This document shows, in pieces, positions 44,208 to 57,376 of a stretch of 64,000 nucleotides of DNA. Every line of letters begins with the position of its first letter. Positions within the stretch are counted from its first letter, which is position 1. A program made the position numbers and the translations under genes. The stretch is from assembly GCF_014336955.1 (NCBI RefSeq), contig NZ_QRAI01000005.1, positions 1-64,000 of the forward strand, in the 5' to 3' direction. This DNA comes from Saccharophagus sp. K07. GTDB lineage: Bacteria > Pseudomonadota > Gammaproteobacteria > Pseudomonadales > Cellvibrionaceae. The notes under the pieces are model-generated. The model made no database searches. It was not told the DNA's origin and saw only the letters and a program-made list of their open reading frames with translations.

Positions 44208-44696
44208 GTGCCTAAGTTTCTGTTGATTCTCTGGATCATCCTGATGGCGCCTTATCAGGTGATGGCGGCGATCGACGTATACGAGTTTACGGATGAAGAC
44301 GATCGCCGGCGCTATCAGAAATTTCTGGAAGAGCTGCGCTGCCCCAAGTGCAAAAACAACAACTTGGCAGGGACCAATTCGGAAATCGCAGAGGATTTAC
44401 GTCGAGAACTGCACAAAATGGTGATCGAGGGAAAAAGCGATGAAGAAATCATCGACTTTATGGTGTCTCGTTACGGTGATTTTGTGCTTTATCGCCCCCG
44501 CCTCCAAGGCAACACCATCGCGCTCTGGGGTGCACCGATTGTTTTTCTGTTGATTGGGCTCGGTACCGTTGGCTGGATTGTGGCGCGTCGCCGCAACTTG
44601 GTAAACGCCAGGGCGGAGTTGAGCGAAGAAGAACAAAAACAATTAGCCGCCATTCTTGCAAGCGAAAAAAATGGCTCAAAAAAATCCAAAAATTGA
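44208..44696 (+). CDS. ccmH: cytochrome c maturation protein CcmH
   Basis: This 162-residue periplasm-facing thioredoxin-like protein reduces apocytochrome thiols. It has a signal/anchor (LLILWIILMAPYQVMA), the LRCPKCKNNNLAGTNSEIA motif with the redox Cys45 and Cys48, and the C-terminal membrane helix ALWGAPIVFLLIGLGTVGWIV (parts) and basic tail. The GTG start follows GGGAG. It is the short CcmH/CycL form, with the TPR part in the separate next gene. It opens the second ccm block. Confidence 0.95.
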   Translation: MPKFLLILWIILMAPYQVMAAIDVYEFTDEDDRRRYQKFLEELRCPKCKNNNLAGTNSEIAEDLRRELHKMVIEGKSDEEIIDFMVSRYGDFVLYRPRLQGNTIALWGAPIVFLLIGLGTVGWIVARRRNLVNARAELSEEEQKQLAAILASEKNGSKKSKN

Positions 44697-44711
44697 CGGT
44701 GTATTTCACTC

Positions 44712-45959
44712 ATGGCGTTTTGGCAAATAATTGTAGTGTTCAGCATCGCGGCCATTTTGTTCGTTATTTGGCCATTGCTTAAAGCTCCTTTCTCCCGCAA
44801 ATCCAAAGTGCAAGGCAGCGGTCGCGATGAAACTCAAATCGAACTTTACCGCGAACATCTAGCCGATTTGGAACAATCCTTTGCACGCGGCGAAATAGAT
44901 CAAACCCAGTTCGATGAATTGAAACTGGAATTGCAAAAGACCCTGGTGACCGAAGGCGCAGGGGAGACTGCCGACAACTGGCGCTCCGGCGGTAAAAAAT
45001 TATTGGTGGCTGCAGCTGTATTGGCGCCGGTATTGGCTCTCGTGTTGTACAGCCAATGGGGGCAGAAAAAAGACTGGGACATTTATCAGGCGCTGGAAGC
45101 CATCCCCAAATCTGAATCCCGCGAAGAATACGATAAACGCCTGCGCGAATTGGCCGTGATGGTGCAGGCGCGTTTGAACCAGACACCGGATAACCTGCAA
45201 TTGCTGAATTTGCTGGCTCAGTCGGCCATGACGCTGCAGGATTACGACCAAGCCGTTCACGCTTACCGCAAAATCCTCGATAAATTTCCGGATTCCCCGC
45301 GCATTATTGCCAACTTGGCCCAGGCGATGTTTTACCGCGCAGGCAATACAGTCACGCCAGAAGTGCGCGAATACACCCATAAAGCGCTGAAGCTTGCGCC
45401 CATGATGCCGGAAATGCTCGGTCTTGCCGGTATCGATGCAAAAAATCAGGGCGATTACCGCTCGGCGATTCGCTACTGGAAAACCGCGGTCCAATATATG
45501 GACCCGAATTCCCGTGCCGCGCAGGGATATTTGAATGGTATCGCCAGTGCAGAACAGGCTTTGGCAGCAGCCGGGGAAACGATTTCCGATGAAAAACCGG
45601 CGGGCGCGTCCTCATCTGCCAAAATTGAACTCAGCGTCAGCCTGGGTGAGTCGGTGCAGATCAGCGGCGGCGAAACTCTTTTCGTCTACGCCCGTGCCTG
45701 GCAAGGACCGAAAATGCCTCTGGCCATCCAAAAATTATCAGCCTCTCAATTGCCGGTCACTTTGACACTCGACGAAGGAATGGCGATGGCACCAGGAATG
45801 ACGATAAAAAGTTTTCCCGAATTGGAGTTGGTCGCGCGGATTTCCAAAACCGGTAGTCCGACGGCGCAATCGGGAGATTGGCAGGGCAGTATCGGACCCA
45901 TTAAATTGGACGCCTTGGACGGCGTGCAACATATCGTGATCTCTGAACAGTTGCCCTAG
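44712..45959 (+). CDS. ccmI: cytochrome c biogenesis protein CcmI
   Basis: This 415-residue membrane protein has two N-terminal helices (about 5-25 and 90-112) joined by a cytoplasmic leucine-zipper-like loop (YREHLADLEQSFARGEIDQTQF, parts). TPR repeats follow (about 145-270; LQLLNLLAQSAMTLQDYDQAV) and a C-terminal domain that binds the tail of apocytochrome c. It presents substrates to CcmF and CcmH. The start lies 15 bases after ccmH. Confidence 0.92.
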   Translation: MAFWQIIVVFSIAAILFVIWPLLKAPFSRKSKVQGSGRDETQIELYREHLADLEQSFARGEIDQTQFDELKLELQKTLVTEGAGETADNWRSGGKKLLVAAAVLAPVLALVLYSQWGQKKDWDIYQALEAIPKSESREEYDKRLRELAVMVQARLNQTPDNLQLLNLLAQSAMTLQDYDQAVHAYRKILDKFPDSPRIIANLAQAMFYRAGNTVTPEVREYTHKALKLAPMMPEMLGLAGIDAKNQGDYRSAIRYWKTAVQYMDPNSRAAQGYLNGIASAEQALAAAGETISDEKPAGASSSAKIELSVSLGESVQISGGETLFVYARAWQGPKMPLAIQKLSASQLPVTLTLDEGMAMAPGMTIKSFPELELVARISKTGSPTAQSGDWQGSIGPIKLDALDGVQHIVISEQLP

Positions 45960-46091
45960 TCCATTCGTCTCCGCCAGAATCGCGGAATTATTCTTGATGG
46001 TAGGTCGGACCGGCGGATATGCACTATGCTATCCGCTTTTCTGTCAGTCTGGATCGTTCATCCGGCCCCACAAAAAATAAGCGAATAGAGC

Positions 46092-49000
46092 ATGCGGTTA
46101 AAAAGCATTAAGTTGGCTGGATTTAAATCTTTTGTGGATCCCACCACAGTCAACTTCCCAAGTAATTTATGTGCAGTCGTCGGTCCTAACGGGTGCGGCA
46201 AGTCCAACATCATCGATGCGGTGCGCTGGGTGATGGGGGAGTCTTCGGCCAAAAACCTGCGCGGCGAGGCCATGACTGACGTTATCTTCAACGGCTCCAA
46301 CACGCGCAAACCGGTTGGTCAGGCGTCCATCGAACTCGTCTTTGATAACAGCGACGGCAAAGTGACCGGCGAATACGCCCGTTACGCGGAAATCTCCGTC
46401 AAGCGCAAAGTCACCCGCGATGGCCAGAATGTTTATTACCTGAACGGCAACAAATGCCGTCGGCGTGACATCACCGATATTTTCCTCGGCACAGGTCTCG
46501 GTCCCCGCAGTTACGCCATCATCGAGCAAGGGATGATTTCCCGCTTGATCGAAGCAAAACCTGAAGACCTGCGGACTTACGTCGAAGAGGCTGCGGGCAT
46601 CTCCAAATACAAGGAGCGCCGTCGCGACACGGAAAACCGTATGCAGCGCACCAAGGAAAACCTGGAGCGCCTGACGGATATCCGCGAAGAATTGGAGCGG
46701 CAGATCGTGCGTTTGGAGCGCCAGGCGCAGGCTGCGGAAAAATATAAAGAACTGAAACAAGGCGAGCGCGAATTAAAAGCGCGCCTGCAAGCCGTCCGCT
46801 ACCGCACTCTGCGCGGTGAGGCGGATCAGAAGCGCGAAATCATTCGCGATCTCGAATTAAAAGTTGAGTCGGTGGTGACACAGCAGGTCCACCAGGACTC
46901 GACCATCGAAATTCAACGCACCCGCCATTTGGAATTGAGCGATAAGTTTAACGACGTGCAAGGCCGTTTTTATGCGGTCGGTGCCGATATTGCGCGTATC
47001 GAACAAACCATCCAGCACATCAACGAGCGCGAACGCCAGCTCAAAACCGATCTCGAACAGACCGTGCGCGACTGCACCGAGGCCGAAGAGCACTTGGCGC
47101 AAGATCTCCAAAAAATGGAAGGCTGGCAGGCTGAATTAGCAGAAATCGAGCCTGAATTGTCACTGCTGAGCGAAGCCGAAGAAATGTCTTCGGAAACGCT
47201 GCAAACCGCAGAAGATGCCATGCAATCCTGGCAGCAGGATTGGGACACCTTCAACCAGCGCGCCGCGCAACCTCGCCAGCAAGCCGAAGTTCAGCAGTCT
47301 CGCATTCAGTATCTGGAGCAAGTCCAACAGCGCCTGTTGGAGCGTATACGCAAGCTTGAAGACGAAAAGCAGGGGTTGGTTATTGGCGATGTGGAAGACC
47401 AGATCGTCGAGCACGAACAAGCCTTGGCCGAATTGGAATTGGAACTCGAAAGCAAACAGCAAAAGTCTCTGGAAGCAGCGGACAGTGTGCAACAGCTGCG
47501 CGAGCGCGAACGTGAGCTGGCGGCGGAACTGGATGAATGGCGAAGCCGTCATCAGTTGGCGCGCGGGCGTCAGGCTTCATTGGAAGCTCTGCAACAGGCA
47601 GCGCTGGAGCAGGGCAGTTCCGAGACGAAAAACTGGTTGCGCAATACCGGTCTGGAAAATGCCAAGCGTGTTGCGGATGCCATTACGGTTGTCAGCGGTT
47701 GGGAAAAAGCGGTTGAAACTGTTTTAGGGCAGGACCTGCAAGCGGTTTGTGTGACCGGTGAATTTGAACGTATTGCCGAGCAAGCAGCACAGCTGGAAAA
47801 AGGCGTGCTCACGCTGATCGACGGCGCTGCATCAGCAGCTGCGGAAAAATCGCCTCAGTCGTTGATAGAAGTAGTGTCGGGTGCGCCCGAAATCGAAAAT
47901 CTGCTCGCCGGAATTTATCGCGCTGAATCTCTGGGTGAAGCATTTGAGCGCCGCAAAAATTTGCAAGCGGGCGAATCCATCGTCACTCGCGACGGCATTT
48001 GGCTGGGACCCAATTGGGCGCGCGTCACCCGCGCGAGCGATGCCACTGCTGGTGTTATCGAACGTAAACAGCAGCTGGAAGTGTTGGCGGCGGAAATAGA
48101 AGAACAACAAGAGCGAATTTCTGCTCTCACCGACGAGCTGCAAGAGTGCAAAGCCCGTCTGGCCGAAACCGAAAAAAATCGCGATCTTTTGCGCTCGGAA
48201 TCAGACCTGTTGTTGCGCAAACAAAGTGATATGCGCAGCAAGCTCAGCGCCATGATCGCTAAGGTGGAGCAGGTGTTGGAAGGTCGCCGCCGCGCCACAG
48301 CGGAAATAGCTGACGCACGCGAGCAACTGCAGGTAGAAGCGGAAAATCTCGCGGAAGCGCGTGCGCAATTGCAGGAAGCCATCGAGTCGATGGAGCACGA
48401 CACGCAAGAGCGCGAGCGTTTGCTGTCGAAGCGCGATGAATTGCGTATGCAGTTGGATCAGGCGCGGCAAAAAGCGCGACACGATAAAGATCGCGCGCAC
48501 GAATTGGCGATGCGTTTCCAATCGGTCAAAACGCAATTGCAAGCGGTCAATCAGGGCATACAGCGTCTGCGCGAACAAATGCAGCGCATGACCGATCGGC
48601 GTGCCAAATTGGAAGAAAGTCTGCGCGAAAGTCAGGAGCCGGTGGAAAACTACCGGATGGAGCTGGAAAGCAAACTCGAGCAGCGCATCCAGATTGAAGA
48701 AGAATTGCAGCAAGCTCGCCGCAATCTGGAAGAAGTGGAAACTCTGTTGCGCGATGCGGAAAGGCAGCGACAACAAGTTGAACACAGTCTGCAAGAAGTG
48801 CGCGGACGCCTGGAACGGGAGCGTTTGGAGGCTCAGACCTTGGAGGTGCAGGCGCAAGGTCTGCAGCAGCAACTGGCTGAAGAAGAATTTGCACTCGACG
48901 CCGTGTTGGAATCTCTGACTGATGAAGACACTGAAGCTGCTCTGAGTGAAGAACTCAATGCCATTGGAGCGAAAATCAGCCGCTTAGGGCCGATCAACCT

Positions 49001-49598
49001 CGCAGCGATTGACGAATATAAAACTGAATCCGAGCGCAAACAGTATCTGGATGCGCAGAATCAGGATCTGCAGGAAGCGCTGGAAACCCTGGAAAATGCG
49101 ATCCGTAAAATTGACCGGGAGACACGCACACGCTTCAAAGAAACCTTTGATCAGATCAACTCCGGTTTGCAGGAGCTGTTCCCCAAAGTATTCGGTGGTG
49201 GCCACGCTTATCTGGAACTGACTGGCGAGGATTTGCTCGACACTGGTATCGCCATCATGGCGCGTCCGCCGGGCAAGAAAAACAGCACCATCCATCTGTT
49301 GTCAGGTGGTGAAAAAGCATTGACGGCGATAGCCCTTGTATTTTCGATCTTCCGCCTCAATCCCGCACCTTTCTGTATGTTGGATGAAGTGGATGCGCCG
49401 CTGGACGACGCCAACGTGGGCCGTTATGCCCGCATGGTGGAAGAGATGTCCAGCCAAGTGCAATTTATTTACATTACGCACAACAAAATCGCCATGGAAA
49501 TGGCCCATCAATTGATGGGTGTCACCATGCATGAGCCTGGTGTTTCCCGAATAGTTACAGTCGATGTCGAAGAAGCCGCAGAGCTGGCAGCGGTCTAG
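46092..49598 (+). CDS. smc: chromosome segregation protein SMC
   Basis: This condensin ATPase of 1168 residues folds into a long antiparallel coiled coil. Walker A is GPNGCGKSN (31-39), followed by the N-terminal head with AGISKYKERR. Coiled coil covers about 170-500 and 680-1000, with a hinge near 510-650 (LENAKRVADAITVVSGWEKAV region). The C-terminal head has the signature LSGGEKALTAIAL and Walker B PFCMLDEVDAPLDDANV. The full MukB type is absent here, consistent with a non-enterobacterial lineage. The ATG falls exactly at the conserved MRLKSIKLAGFKSF. scpA and scpB are not in the window. Confidence 0.96.
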   Translation: MRLKSIKLAGFKSFVDPTTVNFPSNLCAVVGPNGCGKSNIIDAVRWVMGESSAKNLRGEAMTDVIFNGSNTRKPVGQASIELVFDNSDGKVTGEYARYAEISVKRKVTRDGQNVYYLNGNKCRRRDITDIFLGTGLGPRSYAIIEQGMISRLIEAKPEDLRTYVEEAAGISKYKERRRDTENRMQRTKENLERLTDIREELERQIVRLERQAQAAEKYKELKQGERELKARLQAVRYRTLRGEADQKREIIRDLELKVESVVTQQVHQDSTIEIQRTRHLELSDKFNDVQGRFYAVGADIARIEQTIQHINERERQLKTDLEQTVRDCTEAEEHLAQDLQKMEGWQAELAEIEPELSLLSEAEEMSSETLQTAEDAMQSWQQDWDTFNQRAAQPRQQAEVQQSRIQYLEQVQQRLLERIRKLEDEKQGLVIGDVEDQIVEHEQALAELELELESKQQKSLEAADSVQQLRERERELAAELDEWRSRHQLARGRQASLEALQQAALEQGSSETKNWLRNTGLENAKRVADAITVVSGWEKAVETVLGQDLQAVCVTGEFERIAEQAAQLEKGVLTLIDGAASAAAEKSPQSLIEVVSGAPEIENLLAGIYRAESLGEAFERRKNLQAGESIVTRDGIWLGPNWARVTRASDATAGVIERKQQLEVLAAEIEEQQERISALTDELQECKARLAETEKNRDLLRSESDLLLRKQSDMRSKLSAMIAKVEQVLEGRRRATAEIADAREQLQVEAENLAEARAQLQEAIESMEHDTQERERLLSKRDELRMQLDQARQKARHDKDRAHELAMRFQSVKTQLQAVNQGIQRLREQMQRMTDRRAKLEESLRESQEPVENYRMELESKLEQRIQIEEELQQARRNLEEVETLLRDAERQRQQVEHSLQEVRGRLERERLEAQTLEVQAQGLQQQLAEEEFALDAVLESLTDEDTEAALSEELNAIGAKISRLGPINLAAIDEYKTESERKQYLDAQNQDLQEALETLENAIRKIDRETRTRFKETFDQINSGLQELFPKVFGGGHAYLELTGEDLLDTGIAIMARPPGKKNSTIHLLSGGEKALTAIALVFSIFRLNPAPFCMLDEVDAPLDDANVGRYARMVEEMSSQVQFIYITHNKIAMEMAHQLMGVTMHEPGVSRIVTVDVEEAAELAAV

Positions 49599-49610
49599 GA
49601 ACAAGGTCTT

Positions 49611-53268
<3,658 letters not shown>

Positions 53269-53271
53269 TGT

Positions 53272-54126
53272 ATGCCGCAGAATCTAACCGAACTTGATTC
53301 ATTGGCCCTCGAGTCCGATATCAAAGTCGCCTTCTTTGATATTGACGGTACGCTTTTGCATAACGATGGCCATTACAGCGAACGACTGCGACGCGAATTC
53401 GCGCGCATACAGGCTTTAGGGGTGAAGACGGCGATTGCCTCCGGTCGCCCGCACTTCGCCGCCAGATTTCTGATAGATGAACTCGGTTTGACCTCTCCCG
53501 GGGTTTTCTGCACGGGTGCACAAGTGTATGCGCCGCTGGAAAACCGCACCTTGTTCAGTGCGTCCCTCCCGGTAGAAGTTAGTCTGCGGCTGCTGTCCCG
53601 TTTGCGCGAGCTGGAAATTTATTACGAACTTTACGGCTACGATGATTTCTATTTGGAAACCCAATATGCCGCTGAGGTCCGCGATATACACTCACATCAT
53701 TTGCGACGCCGCCCGGTGGAATGTGCGCTGGATGACGTCGTCCGCCACAAGCCCATGTTGAAATGGGTGCTCGGCTTGCGCCGCGATGCGAAGCATGATT
53801 TGCTCGGTATGCTCGAAGCAGAATTTCCGGAGTTCAATTTTGCTTATGCTGCCTTTCCCGCCTGCGCGGATTGGCGCTTCGTCAATGTGATCGCCAAAGA
53901 CGCATGCAAGAAGCGGGTGTTCGCCTGGTTGCTGGATCATTACCAAGTGCAGCCGGAGCAGGTGGCAAGTTTTGGCGATTCTCACTCGGATGAGACATTC
54001 CTTCGCCTGGCTGGCGTTGGCGTTGCCATGGGCAACGCGCCGGATGACGTCAAAGCCGCGGCCCGATTTGTTACTAAGACCGCCGAAGAAGACGGCGTTG
54101 CTTACGCATTAGCGAGGTTGTTTTGA
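53272..54126 (+). CDS. HAD-superfamily phosphatase (Cof/YidA type)
   Basis: This 284-residue phosphatase has motif I AFFDIDGTLL (nucleophile Asp23, acid/base Asp25), motif II AIASGRP and motif IV FGDSHSDETFLRLAGVGVAMGNA. The cap inserted between motifs II and III marks subfamily IIB (Cof-like). Substrates are usually sugar phosphates or flavin phosphates, and cannot be told here. An ATG three bases after the previous stop is used. It overlaps the next gene by four bases. Confidence 0.9.
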   Translation: MPQNLTELDSLALESDIKVAFFDIDGTLLHNDGHYSERLRREFARIQALGVKTAIASGRPHFAARFLIDELGLTSPGVFCTGAQVYAPLENRTLFSASLPVEVSLRLLSRLRELEIYYELYGYDDFYLETQYAAEVRDIHSHHLRRRPVECALDDVVRHKPMLKWVLGLRRDAKHDLLGMLEAEFPEFNFAYAAFPACADWRFVNVIAKDACKKRVFAWLLDHYQVQPEQVASFGDSHSDETFLRLAGVGVAMGNAPDDVKAAARFVTKTAEEDGVAYALARLF

Positions 54127-54374
54127 TTAAATTCCGCATCCGCAATCGCGCTCGCATCTGGATGAATCTGGTGGCGAGTGGGGCGTTTATTGCGCTGGCC
54201 ATATACGGTTGGGATCTCCCAGTGGAAACGGCTATCGCGTTTCTGGTGATTTGTATTGTGTTTCTGCTGGCCATAGTTGCATTAGGGATTGTTGCCGGAT
54301 GGCTGCTGCGCAAATTGCGCCAGTTGCGCGGGGCGGATGATGATTCATGGGGAAATACAGACGGCAGGGAATGA
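54123..54374 (+). CDS. small two-helix membrane protein
   Basis: This 83-residue protein has two membrane segments (about 13-30 and 36-62), a basic N-terminus (IKFRIRNRARIWMNLVASG in part) and an acidic tail (GADDDSWGNTD). No family is recognised. A TTG start overlaps the HAD gene stop (TTGA), indicating coupled translation; no other start gives both helices. It is the last gene of the chain beginning at smc. Real coding is supported by the tight overlap and the helix pattern, not by homology. Confidence 0.6.
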   Translation: MIKFRIRNRARIWMNLVASGAFIALAIYGWDLPVETAIAFLVICIVFLLAIVALGIVAGWLLRKLRQLRGADDDSWGNTDGRE

Positions 54375-54550
54375 CCGGAACGCGTCGCAGCCTAAGTTTT
54401 ACAAGTCGCAACATAAGCTTTAAGTATAAGAAGCTATCTGGCGCACGACTTAAAAGCGCTATGACTATACTGAAATGGCCAGGAGCACCCGAGCTAAGCA
54501 GATTCTCTGCCAAGGAAATTATTTAATACTGACTATGAGGACATTCGATT

Positions 54551-56329
54551 ATGGCGGACTTCAAACTTCCTGTTCGTGACATGCAATTCGTGTTGTTCGA
54601 TTTATTCGACTTCGAAGGGCATTGCAAATCCTTTCCAGCGCTGTCGGAAACGAGCGCTGACGTGGTGAGCGCCATCATCGAGGAACTGGCGAAATTTTGT
54701 GAAAACGTATTGGCGCCGTTACGCGCCGTTGGCGATCAGGAAGGGTGCCAATTAAATGGCCACGAAGTGAAAACCCCCACCGGCTTTCGCGAAGCCTACC
54801 AACAGTTTGTTGCCGCTGGCTGGCCCTCCATGTGCAACGACCCCGAATACGGCGGCCAAGGCCTGCCGGAGTCCCTCGGTTCGTTGATGAATGAAAGCGT
54901 GGGTACTGCCAACTGGGCCTGGGGCATGTACCCTGGTCTGTCCCACGGCGCCATGCGCACAATCGCTCTGCACGGTACTGACGAGCAGCGCCAGACCTAT
55001 CTCACCAAATTGGTGGAGGGCGTTTGGACCGGTACCATGTGCTTGACCGAAGCCCACTGCGGCACCGATTTGGGCATGCTGAAAACAAAAGCAGAACCTC
55101 AAGCTGACGGCAGCTACACAATTACCGGTACCAAGATTTTTATTTCCGCGGGTGAACACGATCTTGCCGAAAATATCGTGCATATAGTTTTGGCGCGCCT
55201 GCCGGATGCACCGGAAGGCACCAAAGGAATTTCCCTGTTTATAGTTCCGAAATTTCTCCCGGATGGAACACGCAACAACGTATTTTGCGGTTCCCTGGAA
55301 CACAAAATGGGTATTCACGGTAACGCTACCTGCGTGCTGAATTTTGACGGCGCCAAAGGCTTTTTGATCGGTCAGCCCAACCGCGGCCTCCACGCCATGT
55401 TTACCTTTATGAACCGCGCGCGTTTGGGAACTGCGGTTCAAGGGCTTTGCCACGCGGAATTCGGTTATCAAAAATCCCTTGCCTACGCTAAAGACCGTCT
55501 GCAAGGACGAGCTTTATCCGGGCCGAAAAATCCTTCTGGTCCTGCAGATCCAATCATCTCTCATCCAGATGTCCGCCGCATGCTGCTCACGCAAAAAGCG
55601 CTGACAGAAGGCGGTCGTATGCTGGCGTATTTCGTCGCTATGCAATTGGATATCGAAGATCACAGCACTGACGAAGAAGTCAAAAAAGAAGCGGGCGATT
55701 TGTTGGCACTGCTGACACCGATTGCCAAAGCCTTTATGACAGAAACCGGCTTTGAATGCGCCAACCTAGCCATGCAATGTTTTGGCGGCCACGGCTACAT
55801 TCGCGAGTGGGGCGTGGAACAGAACGTGCGCGACGCGCGCATTGCCATGTTGTACGAAGGTACCACCGGTGTTCAGGCGCTGGATTTGCTCGGCCGCAAA
55901 GTGCTGATGACCCAAGGCGAAACTCTGCGACGCTTCACCAAAATCATTCACAAATTCTGCAAAGCCAATGCGGAAAATGCCGAATTCAAAAACATCATCG
56001 ACACCCTCGCGCAACACAATAAAGAATGGGGCGATCTCACCATGAATATAGGTTTGAAAGCCATGGAAAATGCTGAAGAAGTCGGTGGTGCGGCGGTGGA
56101 TTATTTGATGTATTCCGGCTATGTCACCTTGGCGTACTTCTGGGCATTTGCCGCTATTAAAGCGCGCGAAATCATTTCTGCGGGAACTGCGGAAGCAAGT
56201 TTCTATGAGGCAAAAATCAAAACTGCTGAATTCTATTTTGCTCGCCTTTTGCCGCGCACACGGACTCATGTTGCGGCAATCCATTCTGGCGTGAACAATC
56301 TGCTTGCGCTTGATGTAGAGCAGTTCTAA
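54551..56329 (+). CDS. acyl-CoA dehydrogenase (long, ~590-residue type)
   Basis: This FAD enzyme of 592 residues introduces the first double bond in acyl-CoA during beta-oxidation. The family core is visible: NDPEYGGQGLPESLGSL, MCLTEAHCGTDLGMLKT, FLIGQPNRGLHAMFTFMNRARL (parts), CFGGHGYIREWGVEQNVRD and the catalytic Glu in MLYEGTTGVQALDL. A C-terminal extension (about 470-592) is typical of the Pseudomonas PA0506-like group, not the short-chain forms. Its preferred chain length is unknown. GAGGA precedes the ATG. It is monocistronic, with a terminator. Confidence 0.92.
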   Translation: MADFKLPVRDMQFVLFDLFDFEGHCKSFPALSETSADVVSAIIEELAKFCENVLAPLRAVGDQEGCQLNGHEVKTPTGFREAYQQFVAAGWPSMCNDPEYGGQGLPESLGSLMNESVGTANWAWGMYPGLSHGAMRTIALHGTDEQRQTYLTKLVEGVWTGTMCLTEAHCGTDLGMLKTKAEPQADGSYTITGTKIFISAGEHDLAENIVHIVLARLPDAPEGTKGISLFIVPKFLPDGTRNNVFCGSLEHKMGIHGNATCVLNFDGAKGFLIGQPNRGLHAMFTFMNRARLGTAVQGLCHAEFGYQKSLAYAKDRLQGRALSGPKNPSGPADPIISHPDVRRMLLTQKALTEGGRMLAYFVAMQLDIEDHSTDEEVKKEAGDLLALLTPIAKAFMTETGFECANLAMQCFGGHGYIREWGVEQNVRDARIAMLYEGTTGVQALDLLGRKVLMTQGETLRRFTKIIHKFCKANAENAEFKNIIDTLAQHNKEWGDLTMNIGLKAMENAEEVGGAAVDYLMYSGYVTLAYFWAFAAIKAREIISAGTAEASFYEAKIKTAEFYFARLLPRTRTHVAAIHSGVNNLLALDVEQF

Positions 56330-56335
56330 TTTGTG

Positions 56336-56363
56336 AACGACCAGGCGGCAGCCTGGTCGTTTT
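56336..56363 (+). terminator. rho-independent terminator
   Basis: The 11-bp stem AACGACCAGGC/GCCTGGTCGTT has loop GGCA and is followed by TTTTCT. It ends the acyl-CoA dehydrogenase gene and stands between it and the convergent egtD. Confidence 0.88.
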
Positions 56364-56398
56364 CTGCATATCCCTTCATAAATCCTGTCAAAAAATCC

Positions 56399-57376
56399 CT
56401 AAACAGCTTGCAAATAGTGAATGCTGAATAGCTTTTCTCCATCGGTCCATGCGCGCAGGTGAGAAAAACCGCAGTTTTGTCCGAGGCGTGTGATGGAATC
56501 CAGGGAAAATTTATAGGAGTTTTCCGTATGAATGGTTTCGCCCTGAGAAAATGAAAAATGATGCGGGCCGATTTTGACGGTTTGATCGATTAGACTGATC
56601 AGATGCATCTCAATCCGGGACAGAACAGGATTGAAAAAAGCGTAGTGTTCAAATTGGTGAAGTTTGAAATTTCCTCGTAGTTCGCGATTAATTCTCTGCA
56701 AAATATTCAGATTAAATTCCGCGGTTACACCATCGTAATCGTTATAGGCTTGATGCAAACGATTGGGGGATTTGATTAGATCAGCACCTAATAACAGTCC
56801 GTCACACGGGCGTAAAAAGCTGTGCAGATTGCAGAAAAATGCGTTTGCCTCAGCAGGCGAAAAATTGCTTAGAGTGGAACCAGGGAAAAACACAACGCGT
56901 TTGCCAGAATCGTGCTCCGTAACCGCAGTTGGCAGAGAGACTGGTGAAGAATAATCGGCAACCTGGGGATAGAGCGCAAGAGTGGGAAATTCCTTGCGCA
57001 GTTTGCGCGCGGAATCCAGCAGAATTTCTGCCGAGATATCGATAGGCACATAGGCTTTGGGATTCGGCAGACTGTGCAGCAAATTGCGTATTTTGCGCCC
57101 CTCGCCGGAACCGTATTCCACAATCGTCGCGTTTTCGCCAATCAAATCGGCAACTTCCGGCAATATTTGTTCGAGCAGACGGATTTCGGTGCGGGTAATG
57201 TAATATTCGGCGATTTGGCAAATTTGGGTAAACAGTATGGAGCCGCGTTCGTCGTAAAAATATTTGCAGGGTAATTCTTTTGGGGTTTTGCGCAAACCTT
57301 CGATAACGTCGCGCATAAAAGGGGAAATCTCTTCAACAGGATTTGTTATTCGATTGCGGGTTTCAAATAAAATCAT
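56399..57376 (-). CDS. egtD: L-histidine N-alpha-methyltransferase EgtD
   Basis: This SAM-dependent enzyme trimethylates histidine to hercynine, the first step to ergothioneine. The 325 residues include LPCKYFYDERGSILFTQICQ, EYYITRTEIRLLEQ, TIVEYGSGEGRKIRNLL (SAM site) and YVPIDISAEIL, then the typical FFPGSTLSNFSPAEANAF. The start lies inside the end of egtB (14-base overlap) and the two run in the same direction, egtB first. Confidence 0.93.
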   Translation of the reverse strand: MILFETRNRITNPVEEISPFMRDVIEGLRKTPKELPCKYFYDERGSILFTQICQIAEYYITRTEIRLLEQILPEVADLIGENATIVEYGSGEGRKIRNLLHSLPNPKAYVPIDISAEILLDSARKLRKEFPTLALYPQVADYSSPVSLPTAVTEHDSGKRVVFFPGSTLSNFSPAEANAFFCNLHSFLRPCDGLLLGADLIKSPNRLHQAYNDYDGVTAEFNLNILQRINRELRGNFKLHQFEHYAFFNPVLSRIEMHLISLIDQTVKIGPHHFSFSQGETIHTENSYKFSLDSITRLGQNCGFSHLRAWTDGEKLFSIHYLQAV

